From positions 1-49,180 of the forward strand of contig JAGTRT010000019.1 in NCBI GenBank assembly GCA_018261895.1: a DNA stretch of 49,180 nucleotides, given 5' to 3'. The notes beneath the pieces were generated by a model, which was not told the origin of the DNA, searched no databases, and was given only the letters and a program-made list of their open reading frames with translations. Position 1 is the stretch's first letter. Every line of letters starts with the position of its first letter. This document shows, one piece after another, positions 1-14,708 of this stretch. The position numbers were made by a program, and so were the translations under genes. Source of the stretch: Pseudomonadota bacterium. GTDB lineage: Bacteria > Pseudomonadota > Gammaproteobacteria > Burkholderiales > Rhodocyclaceae.

Positions 1-79
1 CACCCTTGGTGCGCATACGGACCAGGAAGCCATGGGTGCGCTTGCGGCGCACGACCGACGGTTGATACGTGCGTTTCAT
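1..79 (-). CDS. rpmH: 50S ribosomal protein L34 (partial)
   Basis: The first 26 codons of the large-subunit protein L34 are visible; the rest lies before the window. The visible peptide starts [20 protein letters not shown] and continues with the basic residues expected of this roughly 44-residue rRNA-binding protein. The start ATG is preceded by AAGGGA as ribosome binding site. It is transcribed away from dnaA, the usual arrangement around the origin in many proteobacteria. The family assignment is very secure; only the truncation by the window edge limits it. Confidence 0.96.
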   Translation of the reverse strand, partial: MKRTYQPSVVRRKRTHGFLVRMRTKG

Positions 80-114
80 GTTGTAATCCCTTGATGTGCG
101 AAGAAAAACGCGTG

Positions 115-144
115 ATTACACCCCGTATGTAGGTGTTTTGTCAA
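115..144 (-). promoter_or_regulatory. probable sigma-70 promoter of rpmH
   Basis: On the minus strand a perfect TTGACA (144-139) is followed after 18 bases by TGTAAT (120-115), about 35 bases before the rpmH start. This is seen directly; its use as promoter is inferred from consensus match and position. Confidence 0.6.
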
Positions 145-164
145 GATCAATTATTTTCCAAAGC

Positions 165-173
165 TGTGGATAA
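165..173 (-). promoter_or_regulatory. DnaA box between rpmH and dnaA
   Basis: TGTGGATAA is the reverse complement of the consensus DnaA box TTATCCACA. It sits in the 235-base rpmH-dnaA gap, a common site of the origin or of dnaA autoregulation. It is the only perfect box I see in this gap, so I do not call a full oriC here. Confidence 0.6.
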
Positions 174-314
174 CTTTCCGGATGGGGGGTAGAATCTTGC
201 CTTTGCTGAATGCCGTCCGGTATTTGGCCAAATCAAAAAACGGTATTTAAATCAAGTATCTAATAACCGCCATCGAATGAATTGTCGAATGCGCGGGGAG
301 GAGTGTTTTCGTCA

Positions 315-1703
315 ATGGCCGGTTTCTGGGAATCCTGTTTGCAACGCTTCGAGCAGGAATTGCCCGCGCAGCAATTCAATACCTGGATCAGGCCTTTGCG
401 GCTCGAGGGTGAAACCACAGCCCTGGACAATGGCTTGCGCCTGATTGCGCCGAACAGTTTCATCCTGAAATGGGTGCGGGACCGTTATCTGACCCGTATC
501 GAGGAATACAGCCGCAGCTTTTTCTCGGGGCCCGTCAATATTGCGCTGGTGATTGGTAGCGGAAAAGCGGCGAGCCGTATCGAAACCAGCAGCGAGGCCG
601 GCGAAAAGCCCGCCAAATCTTCGGTTAGTCCGGAGAAAAAGGCACCGGCGCCCGAAAAGTCGCGGGGCAAGGGTAGCAGTTACGAGAAATCCCGGCTTTT
701 CCCGTCGTTTACCTTCGATAACCTGGTCGTTGGCCGTGCCAACGATCTGGCTCGCGCTGCTGCGGTCCAGGTGGCGAACAATCCCGGTGGCGCGTACAAC
801 CCACTATTCATTTATGGTGGCGCCGGTTTGGGCAAGACCCACCTCATTCACGCCATCGGCAACGCCATCGTGACCGAGAATCCGGACAAGATCGTCCGTT
901 ACGTTCACGCCGAGGATTATTACTCCGACGTGGTTCGTGCCTACCAGCAGAAGTCATTCGACAGCTTCAAGCGGACCTATCGTTCGCTCGATGTCCTGCT
1001 TCTGGACGATGTGCAGTTCTTCAATGGCAAGAATCGCTCGCAGGAAGAGTTTTTCTTCCTCTTTAACGCGCTGATCGAAGCCCGCAAGCAGATCATCATT
1101 ACCTGCGACACCTATCCGAAAGACATCAACGGTCTCGATGACCGGCTGGTTACACGCTTCGACTGGGGTTTGACGGTCCAGATCGAGCCGCCGGAACTGG
1201 AAATGCGCGTCGCCATTCTGAAGAAGAAAGCAGAAGCAGAGGGTATTCACCTCGATGATGAGGTGGCTTTCTTCATCGCCAAGCATTTGCGGTCCAATGT
1301 TCGGGAACTTGAAGGTGCGCTGAAGAAGGTGCTGGCGTATTCGTCTTTCCATGGCCGTGCCATTGCACTGGATCTGACCAAGGAAGCCTTGAAGGATGTG
1401 ATCGGCTCGGCACGCAACGTCGGTATCGACAATATCCAGAAGACCGTCGCCGATTATTACAAGATGAAGGTCGCCGAGCTCTTCTCGAAAAAGCGGACGC
1501 GTGCCATTGCCCGGCCACGGCAGGTGGCGATGTGGCTCTGCCGGGAAGTGACCTCGCACAGTTTCCCGGAAATCGGGGATGCGTTTGGCGGGCGCGATCA
1601 CACGACGGTCATTCATGCCGTCAAGACGATCGATTCACTGCGTCTCAAGGAAAATGAACTCAACCACGACCTGCATGTGTTGCTGCAGGTATTGAAAGGG
1701 TAG
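315..1703 (+). CDS. dnaA: chromosomal replication initiator protein DnaA
   Basis: DnaA is the ATP-dependent initiator that binds DnaA boxes and opens the origin. The 462-residue product has domain I (GFWESCLQRFEQELP, DnaB/DiaA-contact fold), a Lys/Ser/Glu-rich linker (about 82-125), an AAA+ ATPase with Walker A GGAGLGKT (168-175) and Walker B LLLDD (228-232), and the C-terminal DNA-binding signature GGRDHTTVIHAV (near 425-436). I chose ATG 315 because domain I starts there in relatives and GGGGAGGAG lies upstream; a TTG at 282 would add 11 residues with no homology I recognise. It heads the dnaA-dnaN-gyrB series. Confidence 0.97.
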   Translation: MAGFWESCLQRFEQELPAQQFNTWIRPLRLEGETTALDNGLRLIAPNSFILKWVRDRYLTRIEEYSRSFFSGPVNIALVIGSGKAASRIETSSEAGEKPAKSSVSPEKKAPAPEKSRGKGSSYEKSRLFPSFTFDNLVVGRANDLARAAAVQVANNPGGAYNPLFIYGGAGLGKTHLIHAIGNAIVTENPDKIVRYVHAEDYYSDVVRAYQQKSFDSFKRTYRSLDVLLLDDVQFFNGKNRSQEEFFFLFNALIEARKQIIITCDTYPKDINGLDDRLVTRFDWGLTVQIEPPELEMRVAILKKKAEAEGIHLDDEVAFFIAKHLRSNVRELEGALKKVLAYSSFHGRAIALDLTKEALKDVIGSARNVGIDNIQKTVADYYKMKVAELFSKKRTRAIARPRQVAMWLCREVTSHSFPEIGDAFGGRDHTTVIHAVKTIDSLRLKENELNHDLHVLLQVLKG

Positions 1704-1865
1704 GGCTGTCGATAAGTCTGTGGAAAAGCTGTGTGTCAATTGTGAGTCATATGGAAATTCCCACTTTGTGGGAAAATTGTCCGGATATCACCCACAGGCA
1801 TTCCGCCCCGTTTTGCAGATAGTGTAGTTTGTTTCAATCGTTTGAAATTAAAGATAATTTCTTAG

Positions 1866-1874
1866 TTATCCACA
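1866..1874 (+). promoter_or_regulatory. DnaA box between dnaA and dnaN
   Basis: A perfect TTATCCACA lies 39 bases before dnaN. The 209-base dnaA-dnaN gap is AT-rich and has further near matches (TGTGGAAAA at about 1719, and a CCCACA near 1791), so it may be part of the origin or of dnaN control. Only this one box is a full match. Confidence 0.6.
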
Positions 1875-1912
1875 GAATTGTTCCCGATATAGTCAACTTA
1901 GGAATTTAATTT

Positions 1913-3019
1913 ATGGTTCTTATCAAAACCCAACGAGACACGCTTCTGGCTCCGTTGCAGTCGGTGTCGGGGATTGTCGAACGTCGTCATACGCTGCCTA
2001 TCCTGTCCAATGTCCTGCTGGAAAAGAAGGGTGATCGCCTGACCCTGCTGGCTACCGACATCGAGATCCAGATCACCACCACCACCGAAGGTGCCGGCGG
2101 TGATGGCGACGGTGCGGTGACGGTGGGTGCCCGCAAGCTGCAGGAAATCCTTCGCTCCTTGCCGGACACCACCGAAGTCAGTCTGGTGCTCGAAGACAAG
2201 CGCCTGCAGGTGCGTGGCGGCAAGAGCCGTTTCAGCCTGCAGACCCTGCCGGCCGACGATTTCCCGCGGATGACGGTCAATGAAGGCGAAACCAAGCAGT
2301 TCCAGATTTCGCAAAAGGCCTTCCGTCAGTTGATCGGCAAGACCCAGTATTCCATGGCGGCCCAGGATGTCCGTTACTACCTGAACGGCCTGTTGCTGCT
2401 GGTCGAAGGCAAGGAGCTGCGTGCCGTGGCGACTGATGGCCATCGTCTGGCCTACGCCAGCGTCGAGATCGACACCGATCTGCCACGCCAGGAAATGATC
2501 CTGCCGCGCAAGACTGTGCTTGAGTTGAATCGCTTGCTGGTCGATACCGACGATGTACTGAACATCACGCTGACCCCGAACCAGGTTCGCTTTGCCTTCG
2601 GTACCGTTGTGCTTGTTTCCAAGTTGATAGACGGCAAGTTCCCGGATTACGAGCGTGTGGTTCCGGCGACGCTGAAAAATCACATGACGGTGGGCCGTCA
2701 GACGCTGATGCAGGCCATGCAGCGCGCGGCGATCCTGACCAACGAGAAATTCCGCGGTGTTCGCGTCGTTCTGGGCGAAAACAGCCTGAAGCTGATCGCC
2801 GCCAATGCCGAGCAGGAAGAGGCCGTCGAAGAAATCGAAGTTGCTTACACCGGCGATGCCATCGATGTCGGCTTCAACGTCGGCTACCTGCTCGATGTGC
2901 TGAACAACATCCACACCGAAGAAATCCAGTGGAGTTTCAACGACGCGAATTCCAGCGCGCTGATTACCGTCCCCGGCAACGACCGCTTCAAGTACGTCGT
3001 GATGCCGATGCGCATCTGA
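1913..3019 (+). CDS. dnaN: DNA polymerase III subunit beta (sliding clamp)
   Basis: This 368-residue protein is the ring-shaped processivity clamp that tethers Pol III to DNA. Length and sequence fit the family: an N-terminal segment with RRHTLPILSNVLL, the middle domain with TDGHRLAYA, and the typical C-terminus YVVMPMRI that forms part of the partner-binding cleft. ATG 1913 is preceded by AGGA. It follows dnaA at the classical position and is followed by a hairpin terminator before gyrB. No anomaly seen. Confidence 0.98.
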   Translation: MVLIKTQRDTLLAPLQSVSGIVERRHTLPILSNVLLEKKGDRLTLLATDIEIQITTTTEGAGGDGDGAVTVGARKLQEILRSLPDTTEVSLVLEDKRLQVRGGKSRFSLQTLPADDFPRMTVNEGETKQFQISQKAFRQLIGKTQYSMAAQDVRYYLNGLLLLVEGKELRAVATDGHRLAYASVEIDTDLPRQEMILPRKTVLELNRLLVDTDDVLNITLTPNQVRFAFGTVVLVSKLIDGKFPDYERVVPATLKNHMTVGRQTLMQAMQRAAILTNEKFRGVRVVLGENSLKLIAANAEQEEAVEEIEVAYTGDAIDVGFNVGYLLDVLNNIHTEEIQWSFNDANSSALITVPGNDRFKYVVMPMRI

Positions 3020-3040
3020 TTGACCCAGCTTCAAGTTGAG

Positions 3041-3069
3041 AAGGCCTGTCCACCCGGACAGGCCTTTTG
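3041..3069 (+). terminator. Rho-independent terminator after dnaN
   Basis: AAGGCCTGTCC and GGACAGGCCTT form an 11-bp perfect stem around ACCC, followed by a short T run. It separates dnaN from gyrB and abuts the parS site at 3072. Confidence 0.8.
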
Positions 3070-3071
3070 TA

Positions 3072-5583
<2,512 letters not shown>

Positions 5584-5608
5584 TCGGCCAAAAGGGCGAT
5601 CTGGTTCT

Positions 5609-5634
5609 AAAAAGGCTCCGCAGGGAGCCTTTTT
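5609..5634 (+). terminator. Rho-independent terminator after gyrB
   Basis: AAGGCTCC and GGAGCCTT pair around GCAG or GCAGG, preceded by A residues and followed by five T residues. It ends the dnaA-dnaN-gyrB series 26 bases after the gyrB stop. Confidence 0.85.
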
Positions 5635-5653
5635 ATTGGGCGGAGGATTGGAG

Positions 5654-6133
5654 ATGCGGGTAGTGCTGCAGCGGGTGCTGGAGGCGAGTGTCGCGACGGT
5701 GGAGAAAGCGCCAGATTTGACGGTCAACCGGAAAATTTGCGGAAAAATAGAATCCGGACTGCTCGTGCTGGCGGGATTCGAGGCGGACGACAGCGAGGCC
5801 GACCTAGACTGGATGGCGGGCAAGATCGTTCGTCTGCGCCTGTTTGCCGATGAGAACGGGGTGATGAATCGCAGCGTGGTCGAGGCCGGCGGGGAGATTC
5901 TGGCCGTTTCTCAATTCACGCTCTACGCCTCGGTCAAGAAAGGGAATCGGCCGTCGTGGAGCCGCGCGGCGCGGGGCGAGGTGTCGCAGCCTCTGTTCGA
6001 TCAGTTCGTGGCGAAGCTGTCGGCGGCGCTGGGGCGCCCGGTGCCGACCGGCGTTTTCGGGGCGGACATGGCGGTCAGCCTGGTCAACGACGGGCCGGTG
6101 ACGCTGACGATTGATTCGAAGTCGCCGGAATAG
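5654..6133 (+). CDS. dtd: D-aminoacyl-tRNA deacylase with in-frame repeat insertion
   Basis: Dtd hydrolyses D-amino acids (and Gly from tRNA-Ala) mis-attached to tRNA. Recognisable motifs are the N-terminal [13 protein letters not shown], the catalytic SQFTLYA strand, GNRPSW, and the C-terminal [10 protein letters not shown] loop. At 159 residues it is longer than usual (about 145-150). The excess sits after ASVATVE: about ten extra residues including LTVNRK, encoded exactly by a copy of the 43-bp dispersed element (5713-5755). The downstream [14 protein letters not shown] resumes the family pattern. Start ATG 5654 has GGAG upstream. Function is probably kept, since the active-site motifs are intact. 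Confidence 0.93.
   Translation: MRVVLQRVLEASVATVEKAPDLTVNRKICGKIESGLLVLAGFEADDSEADLDWMAGKIVRLRLFADENGVMNRSVVEAGGEILAVSQFTLYASVKKGNRPSWSRAARGEVSQPLFDQFVAKLSAALGRPVPTGVFGADMAVSLVNDGPVTLTIDSKSPE
5713..5755 (+). repeat. 43-bp dispersed element, copy 1 (in dtd)
   Basis: The core ACGGTCAACCGGAAAA starts at 5720. The flanks AGATTT at the left and GAATCC at the right resemble the end-inverted GGATTTC/GAAATCC seen in copy 2, at the same spacing. It is read in frame in dtd as LTVNRK. Confidence 0.8.
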
Positions 6134-6138
6134 CGCCG

Positions 6139-6963
6139 TCAGGGGCTGCGCAGGGCCTCGTTCAGCTGCAACAGGCCGTCGAGGCCGCCCAGGCTCAGCC
6201 CGATCCCCGGCGTCGAGCGGGGAATCTCCGGTTCGCCCGGATTGATGCGGATCAGCCGGCCACCGCAGGTTTCCGAGAAATTGCGGACGGTCGGGATGTT
6301 CGTCCCGGCGCCGATTTCGATGCAGACCAGTCGTTCGACCCCGGCCAGCCATTGGCGCAGGCGCTGGTATTGCAGCGTCGTGCGCCGGTCGATCCAGCCC
6401 CAGTCGCCGAACATCAGGATGTTGGGCCGGGCGAGGGCGCTGCAATGCGGGCAATGAGGAAAATCGCCCAGCAGCTGGCAGTTTTCGTCATCAATTTCGG
6501 GTTGAAACGCGTCGGCTGGCCAGATCCGGTCGCCGCATCCCGCCGTGCATTGCAGGTGGTGGATGGAGCCGTGGACTTCGCAGACGCGGTCCGCCGCGAA
6601 GCCGGCTTTCTGGAATTGGCCATCGACATTGCTGGTGAAGGCGTGGATGCCTTGGGGCATGGATTCGGCCATGGCGAGCAGCAGGCCGAATCCGGCGTGG
6701 GGTTGCGTTGCGCGGTAGAGATTCAGGCGGTGGCCGTAAAAGCCCCAGGCGAGGCGCGGATCGCGGTCGAAGGCGGCGGGGTTGGCGATGGATTCGAAGG
6801 CGATGCGGGCGCGGCCGAGCGCCGGATAGACCGACCAGAAGCCGCCGGGACCACGAAAATCGGGCAGGCCCGAGTCGATGCCCATGCCGGCACCGGCCGT
6901 GACGAGCAGGCCGTCGGCCTGACGCAGCCATTCGGCGGCTTTGCACAGTTCAAGCTCAGGCAT
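6139..6963 (-). CDS. Sir2-family NAD-dependent protein deacylase
   Basis: Sirtuins remove acyl groups from lysines using NAD. The 274-residue product shows the NAD-binding GAGMGIDSGLPDFRG (24-38), the TSNVDGQF motif (110-117, SNVD where most sirtuins have QNID), the catalytic His in EVHGS (H131) and a zinc site with Cys139/Cys143 and Cys171/Cys174. The Cys spacing x3 in the first pair is slightly unusual. The C-terminal part has the usual IGAGTNIPTVRNF and RINPGEPEIP stretches. Its substrate cannot be told. It ends six bases from the convergent dtd stop and probably stands alone. Confidence 0.88.
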   Translation of the reverse strand: MPELELCKAAEWLRQADGLLVTAGAGMGIDSGLPDFRGPGGFWSVYPALGRARIAFESIANPAAFDRDPRLAWGFYGHRLNLYRATQPHAGFGLLLAMAESMPQGIHAFTSNVDGQFQKAGFAADRVCEVHGSIHHLQCTAGCGDRIWPADAFQPEIDDENCQLLGDFPHCPHCSALARPNILMFGDWGWIDRRTTLQYQRLRQWLAGVERLVCIEIGAGTNIPTVRNFSETCGGRLIRINPGEPEIPRSTPGIGLSLGGLDGLLQLNEALRSP

Positions 6964-7000
6964 GGCGCAGGCAAAAACGGCCAGGAAGCGGCGTTGGCGA

Positions 7001-7043
7001 GGATTTCACGGTCAACCGGAAAAAATGCCCAAAATGGAAATCC
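7001..7043 (+). repeat. 43-bp dispersed element, copy 2 (intergenic, reference copy)
   Basis: This copy has perfect 7-bp inverted ends, GGATTTC (7001-7007) and GAAATCC (7037-7043), around the core ACGGTCAACCGGAAAA (7008-7023). It lies between the sirtuin start and the end of the HD-GYP gene, and I used it to define the element length. Confidence 0.85.
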
Positions 7044-7060
7044 CTGCTGGCCGGCACCGG

Positions 7061-8194
7061 CTAGTCCGTGTTGGCCAGGACGGCCGGGTAGCCGTCCGGA
7101 TCGTCCTTGTGGTGATAGATCTCGTTGATCTGGAATTCGAGGTCGGTGAGCGCGCCGTGTTCGTCGGCGTAGATTTCCTTGATGCGCAGGATTTCGGGAA
7201 TGGCGCGGCGGAAGGCGTCGATCAGCGTCGGGTCGAAATGGCGGCCGGATTGCTCGTACATGTACTTGAGCGCTTCTTCGACCGCCACTGCACCCTTGTA
7301 CGGGCGAACCGAGACGAGGGCGTCGAAGACGTCGGCGATGGCGACGATGCGCCCTTCGAGCGGGATGTCCTCACCCTTGAGATTCTGCGGATAGCCGCTG
7401 CCATCCCATTTTTCATGGTGGGTCAGGGCGATGATGCGCGAGGTTTCGAGCAGTTCGTTGTCGTGCTTGCCAATGATTTCGGCGCCCATGATCGGGTGCT
7501 GGTGCATGACGGTCCATTCTTCGACGTCGAGCTTGCCCGGCTTGAGCAGGATCGCGTCGGGAATGCCGATCTTGCCGATGTCGTGCATCGGTGCGGTGTT
7601 GAAGATGATGCTGGCGGCCTCCGGCTTGAGGCCGTGCGTGGTGGCGATGACGCGGGCGTAGTGGCTCATGCGCAGCACGTGGTTGCCGGTCTCGTTGTCC
7701 TTGAATTCGGCGGCGCGGCCGAGGCGGCGGATGACCTGCTGGCGCGTCGTGAGCAGTTCGCGCGTGCGTTGATGGACCATCTGTTCGAGCTCGCGCGACT
7801 GGTCGTACAGCGCCAGATGGGTGCGCACGCGCGCCTTGACGATGGGCGGGCTGATCGGCTTGGTGATGTAATCGACCGCGCCGAGTTCGAGACCGCGCTG
7901 CTCGTCCTCGATGCTGCTCATGGCAGTGACGAAAATGATCGGGATGCGCCGGCGGTCCGGGTTGGCCTTCAGGCGGCGGCAGATTTCCAGGCCGCTCATG
8001 CCGGGCATCATGATGTCGAGCAGGATGAGGTCGGGCGGTTCGTCCGAATAGATGATCTTGAGCGCCTTTTCACCCGAGGTCGCGACGCGGATCCGATAGT
8101 CGTCGCGCAGGACTTCGCTGAGCAGATCGATGTTTTCCGGGCTGTCGTCGACGACCAGGACACATTGCTTGGGGAGGAGGGGGGACGTCATCAT
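7061..8194 (-). CDS. response regulator with HD-GYP domain (probable c-di-GMP phosphodiesterase)
   Basis: The 377-residue protein joins an N-terminal receiver domain (phosphoacceptor D60 in LILLDIMMPGMSG, conserved K112) to a HD-GYP domain. The HD pair is at 204-205 (HDIGKIGIPD), the second signature HHEKWDGSGYP at 259-269. Such proteins hydrolyse cyclic di-GMP; all motif residues are present. A short linker (about 131-160, ELEQMVHQRTRELL) looks helical. Its start ATG follows directly on the TAG stop of the upstream hybrid kinase, so the two are almost surely co-translated and the kinase is its likely phosphodonor. Confidence 0.93.
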   Translation of the reverse strand: MMTSPLLPKQCVLVVDDSPENIDLLSEVLRDDYRIRVATSGEKALKIIYSDEPPDLILLDIMMPGMSGLEICRRLKANPDRRRIPIIFVTAMSSIEDEQRGLELGAVDYITKPISPPIVKARVRTHLALYDQSRELEQMVHQRTRELLTTRQQVIRRLGRAAEFKDNETGNHVLRMSHYARVIATTHGLKPEAASIIFNTAPMHDIGKIGIPDAILLKPGKLDVEEWTVMHQHPIMGAEIIGKHDNELLETSRIIALTHHEKWDGSGYPQNLKGEDIPLEGRIVAIADVFDALVSVRPYKGAVAVEEALKYMYEQSGRHFDPTLIDAFRRAIPEILRIKEIYADEHGALTDLEFQINEIYHHKDDPDGYPAVLANTD

Positions 8195-12535
<4,341 letters not shown>

Positions 12536-12658
12536 TCTTCCTCCCCAGTGTGCGAATGCCAACGCCGTTCTATTCCAATGATCTTGTTCTAATTATTCCA
12601 GAAGCAATGTTACGGGAAATACACCTCCCCCGTATACATGTCATCGCAATGTTGGGGA

Positions 12659-13699
12659 TCAGGGAACGACCGTCAATTCAGGCGGTTGGCCAATGAATTC
12701 GAGGCGTTGGCGGAGGGCTTCGGTGAGGAATATCCGGTTGTCGCGATCGACCCGCAGGACGAGCCCGACGTCCATCTTGCGCGCCATGTCGCGCCAGCCA
12801 TCCGGGCCGGCGATGAAGATCGGCTTGGAACTGGCGTCGGACAGGGTGCCGGCGCGCGGTCCGGCTGGGATCAGCACGGTGACGGCCTGCGTGTGATCGG
12901 CCGGATAGCCGGTGCGCGGGTCGAGCAGGTGGGCATAGCGCTGGCCGCCGACTTCGAAGAAGCGCTGGTAGTCGCCCGAGGTGCCGATGGCTTCGCCGTC
13001 GGCCAGGGCCACGGTGGCGAGCGGCCCGGGCTGGCGCGGATGCTGGATGCCGACGCGCCAGGGCTTGCCTTGCTTGCTGCCGAGTGCCATGACGTTGCCG
13101 CCGATGTTGATCAGCGCATTGTTGATGCCTTGCTGGCGGAGGATGGCGGCGGCGCGGTCGAGGGCGACACCCTTCAGGTAGCCGCCGAAATCGAGGGCAA
13201 CCTTGGGGTTGCGGCTGCTGATGGTCTGGCCGTCGATGACGATGTCGGCAATCGACGGTTTGCCGGCCAGCCAGGTCTTGATGTCGGCCGGCGGCGGCAG
13301 TTCGGCCTTGAATTCGTCGGCCTGGAAGCCCCACAGCTTGATGAGCTGGCCGATGCCCGGGTCGAACAGGTTGTCGCCCTGTTTGGCCAGCGCCTGGGCT
13401 TCCTGAGCGAATTCGGCGAGTTCCAGGCTGACCTTCAACGGTCTACCGGAAAAAATGGCCAAATTCAAAGTCGTCAATTCGGAGGGCTGCCAGGCGTGAT
13501 AGGCGCCATGCAGGCGGTCGAATTCGCGCAGCACGGCGGCGATGGCCTTGCGCCCCTGCTCGGGCTCTTCGGAGACGACGAGCACTTCGACGCGTGTGCC
13601 GAAGACGTAGGCCTGCTGCTCCTGCAGCGGCGTGCGACCGCAGGCGGCGAGGAGGAGGGCGAATACGGCCGCCAGGACGGGGTTCAGGAAATGCCGCAT
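12659..13699 (-). CDS. apbE: FAD:protein FMN transferase, lipoprotein (ApbE family)
   Basis: ApbE proteins attach FMN to Thr residues of periplasm-facing redox proteins such as RNF/NQR subunits. The 346-residue product starts with a lipoprotein signal (MRHFLNPVLAAVFALLLAAC, lipobox LAAC at 17-20). Family motifs include YVFGTRVEV, LWGF, ALDFGGYLKGVALD, INIGGNV and HLLDPRTGYPAD. ATG 13699 is used; the longer open frame upstream is only the shadow of gshB. It overlaps the gshB 3' end by 16 bases, so it is translationally linked to glutathione synthesis genes. Residues around LNLAIFSGRPLKV are encoded by a copy of the dispersed element. Confidence 0.93.
   Translation of the reverse strand: MRHFLNPVLAAVFALLLAACGRTPLQEQQAYVFGTRVEVLVVSEEPEQGRKAIAAVLREFDRLHGAYHAWQPSELTTLNLAIFSGRPLKVSLELAEFAQEAQALAKQGDNLFDPGIGQLIKLWGFQADEFKAELPPPADIKTWLAGKPSIADIVIDGQTISSRNPKVALDFGGYLKGVALDRAAAILRQQGINNALINIGGNVMALGSKQGKPWRVGIQHPRQPGPLATVALADGEAIGTSGDYQRFFEVGGQRYAHLLDPRTGYPADHTQAVTVLIPAGPRAGTLSDASSKPIFIAGPDGWRDMARKMDVGLVLRVDRDNRIFLTEALRQRLEFIGQPPELTVVP
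13431..13473 (+). repeat. 43-bp dispersed element, copy 3 (in apbE, stop-avoiding variant)
   Basis: The core from 13438 reads ACGGTCTACCGGAAAA, one base (A to T) away from the shared core. apbE is on the opposite strand and reads this as TCC GGT AGA CCG; the shared core would read GGT TGA CCG, a stop. So the one mismatch is the one needed to keep apbE open. Confidence 0.75.
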
Positions 13700-14703
13700 G
13701 CGTGTTCGATGGCTGTGATGAAGGCGCCGGCTGCATCGAAACCCGATTGCTGGCGGATTTCGACCATGCAGGTCGGGCTGGTGACATTGATTTCGGTGAG
13801 ATGGTCGCCGATGACGTCGATGCCGATGAGCATCAGGCCGCGCTTGATGAGCGTCGGGCCGATGACGTTGGCGATCTCGCGGTCGCGGGCCGAGAGTTCC
13901 TGGGCGACGCCGGTGCCGCCGGCGGCGAGATTGCCGCGCGTTTCGCCGGCCTTGGGAATGCGCGCCAGGCACCAGGGTACGGGCTGGCCGGCAATGATCA
14001 GGATGCGCTTGTCGCCGTGGCTGATCTCGGGCAGGTAGCGCTGCGCCATGATCGTTCGTGCGCCCTCGTGGGTCAGCGTTTCGACGATGACGTTGCGATT
14101 CGGGTCGTTGCGATGGACGCGGAAAATCTGGCTGCCACCCATGCCGTCGAGCGGCTTGAGGATGACGTCGCGCTGTTCGTCGATGAAATGGTGGAGCTGC
14201 GCCATATTGCGCGTGGCCACGGTCGACGGCGCGAATTGGGCGAATTCCATGATCGCCAGCTTTTCCGAATGATCGCGCAGCGCCCGTGGCCGGTTGAAGA
14301 CCTTCACGCCATCGGCCTCGGCGCGTTCGAGCAGCCAGGTGGCGGTGAGGTATTCGAAATCGAAGGGCGGATCCTTGCGCATGATGACCGCGTCGAAGCT
14401 GGTCAGCGACATCCATTCGCGGCCGGTTTCGCGATACCAGTCGTGGTCGTCGGGGCGCAGGTGGAGGTGGATCGCCTCGCCGGAGACGCCGCCGGCGTGT
14501 CCGGTTTCCGGCCGGCGCCAGCCGAGTGTCGCGGCGTCGATGGCGAACACGTCGTGACCATGGTTCTCGGCCGCACGCATCATGGCCACCGAGGAATCCT
14601 TCCAGGCCTTGAGGTGGTCGAGCGGATCGACCACGAAGGCGATTTTCAGCGACTGCGCGCTACCGCCCAGCAGGTGTTTTTCGAAATGCAGCTGCTGGGC
14701 CAT
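13684..14703 (-). CDS. gshB: glutathione synthase
   Basis: GshB joins gamma-glutamylcysteine and glycine with ATP (ATP-grasp fold). The 339-residue product has KIAFVVDPLDHLKAWKDSS at the N-terminus, MRKDPPFDFEYL, KPLDGMGGSQIF (ATP loop), RYLPEISHGDKRIL and INVTSPTC near the C-terminus, all typical. ATG 14703 gives about 17 residues before the usual MKIAF start; a CTG start at that point is also possible. It begins 6 bases after the gshA stop and its end overlaps apbE. Confidence 0.95.
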   Translation of the reverse strand: MAQQLHFEKHLLGGSAQSLKIAFVVDPLDHLKAWKDSSVAMMRAAENHGHDVFAIDAATLGWRRPETGHAGGVSGEAIHLHLRPDDHDWYRETGREWMSLTSFDAVIMRKDPPFDFEYLTATWLLERAEADGVKVFNRPRALRDHSEKLAIMEFAQFAPSTVATRNMAQLHHFIDEQRDVILKPLDGMGGSQIFRVHRNDPNRNVIVETLTHEGARTIMAQRYLPEISHGDKRILIIAGQPVPWCLARIPKAGETRGNLAAGGTGVAQELSARDREIANVIGPTLIKRGLMLIGIDVIGDHLTEINVTSPTCMVEIRQQSGFDAAGAFITAIEHACGIS

Positions 14704-14708
14704 GCGGG

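Noticed and set aside
80..314. Calling a complete oriC between rpmH and dnaA
   Set aside because: Only one perfect DnaA box is visible and no clear box array or 13-mer series; position alone is not enough.
13700..14416. N-terminal extension of apbE
   Set aside because: It lies within gshB in another frame; the lipoprotein signal at 13699 is a convincing start.
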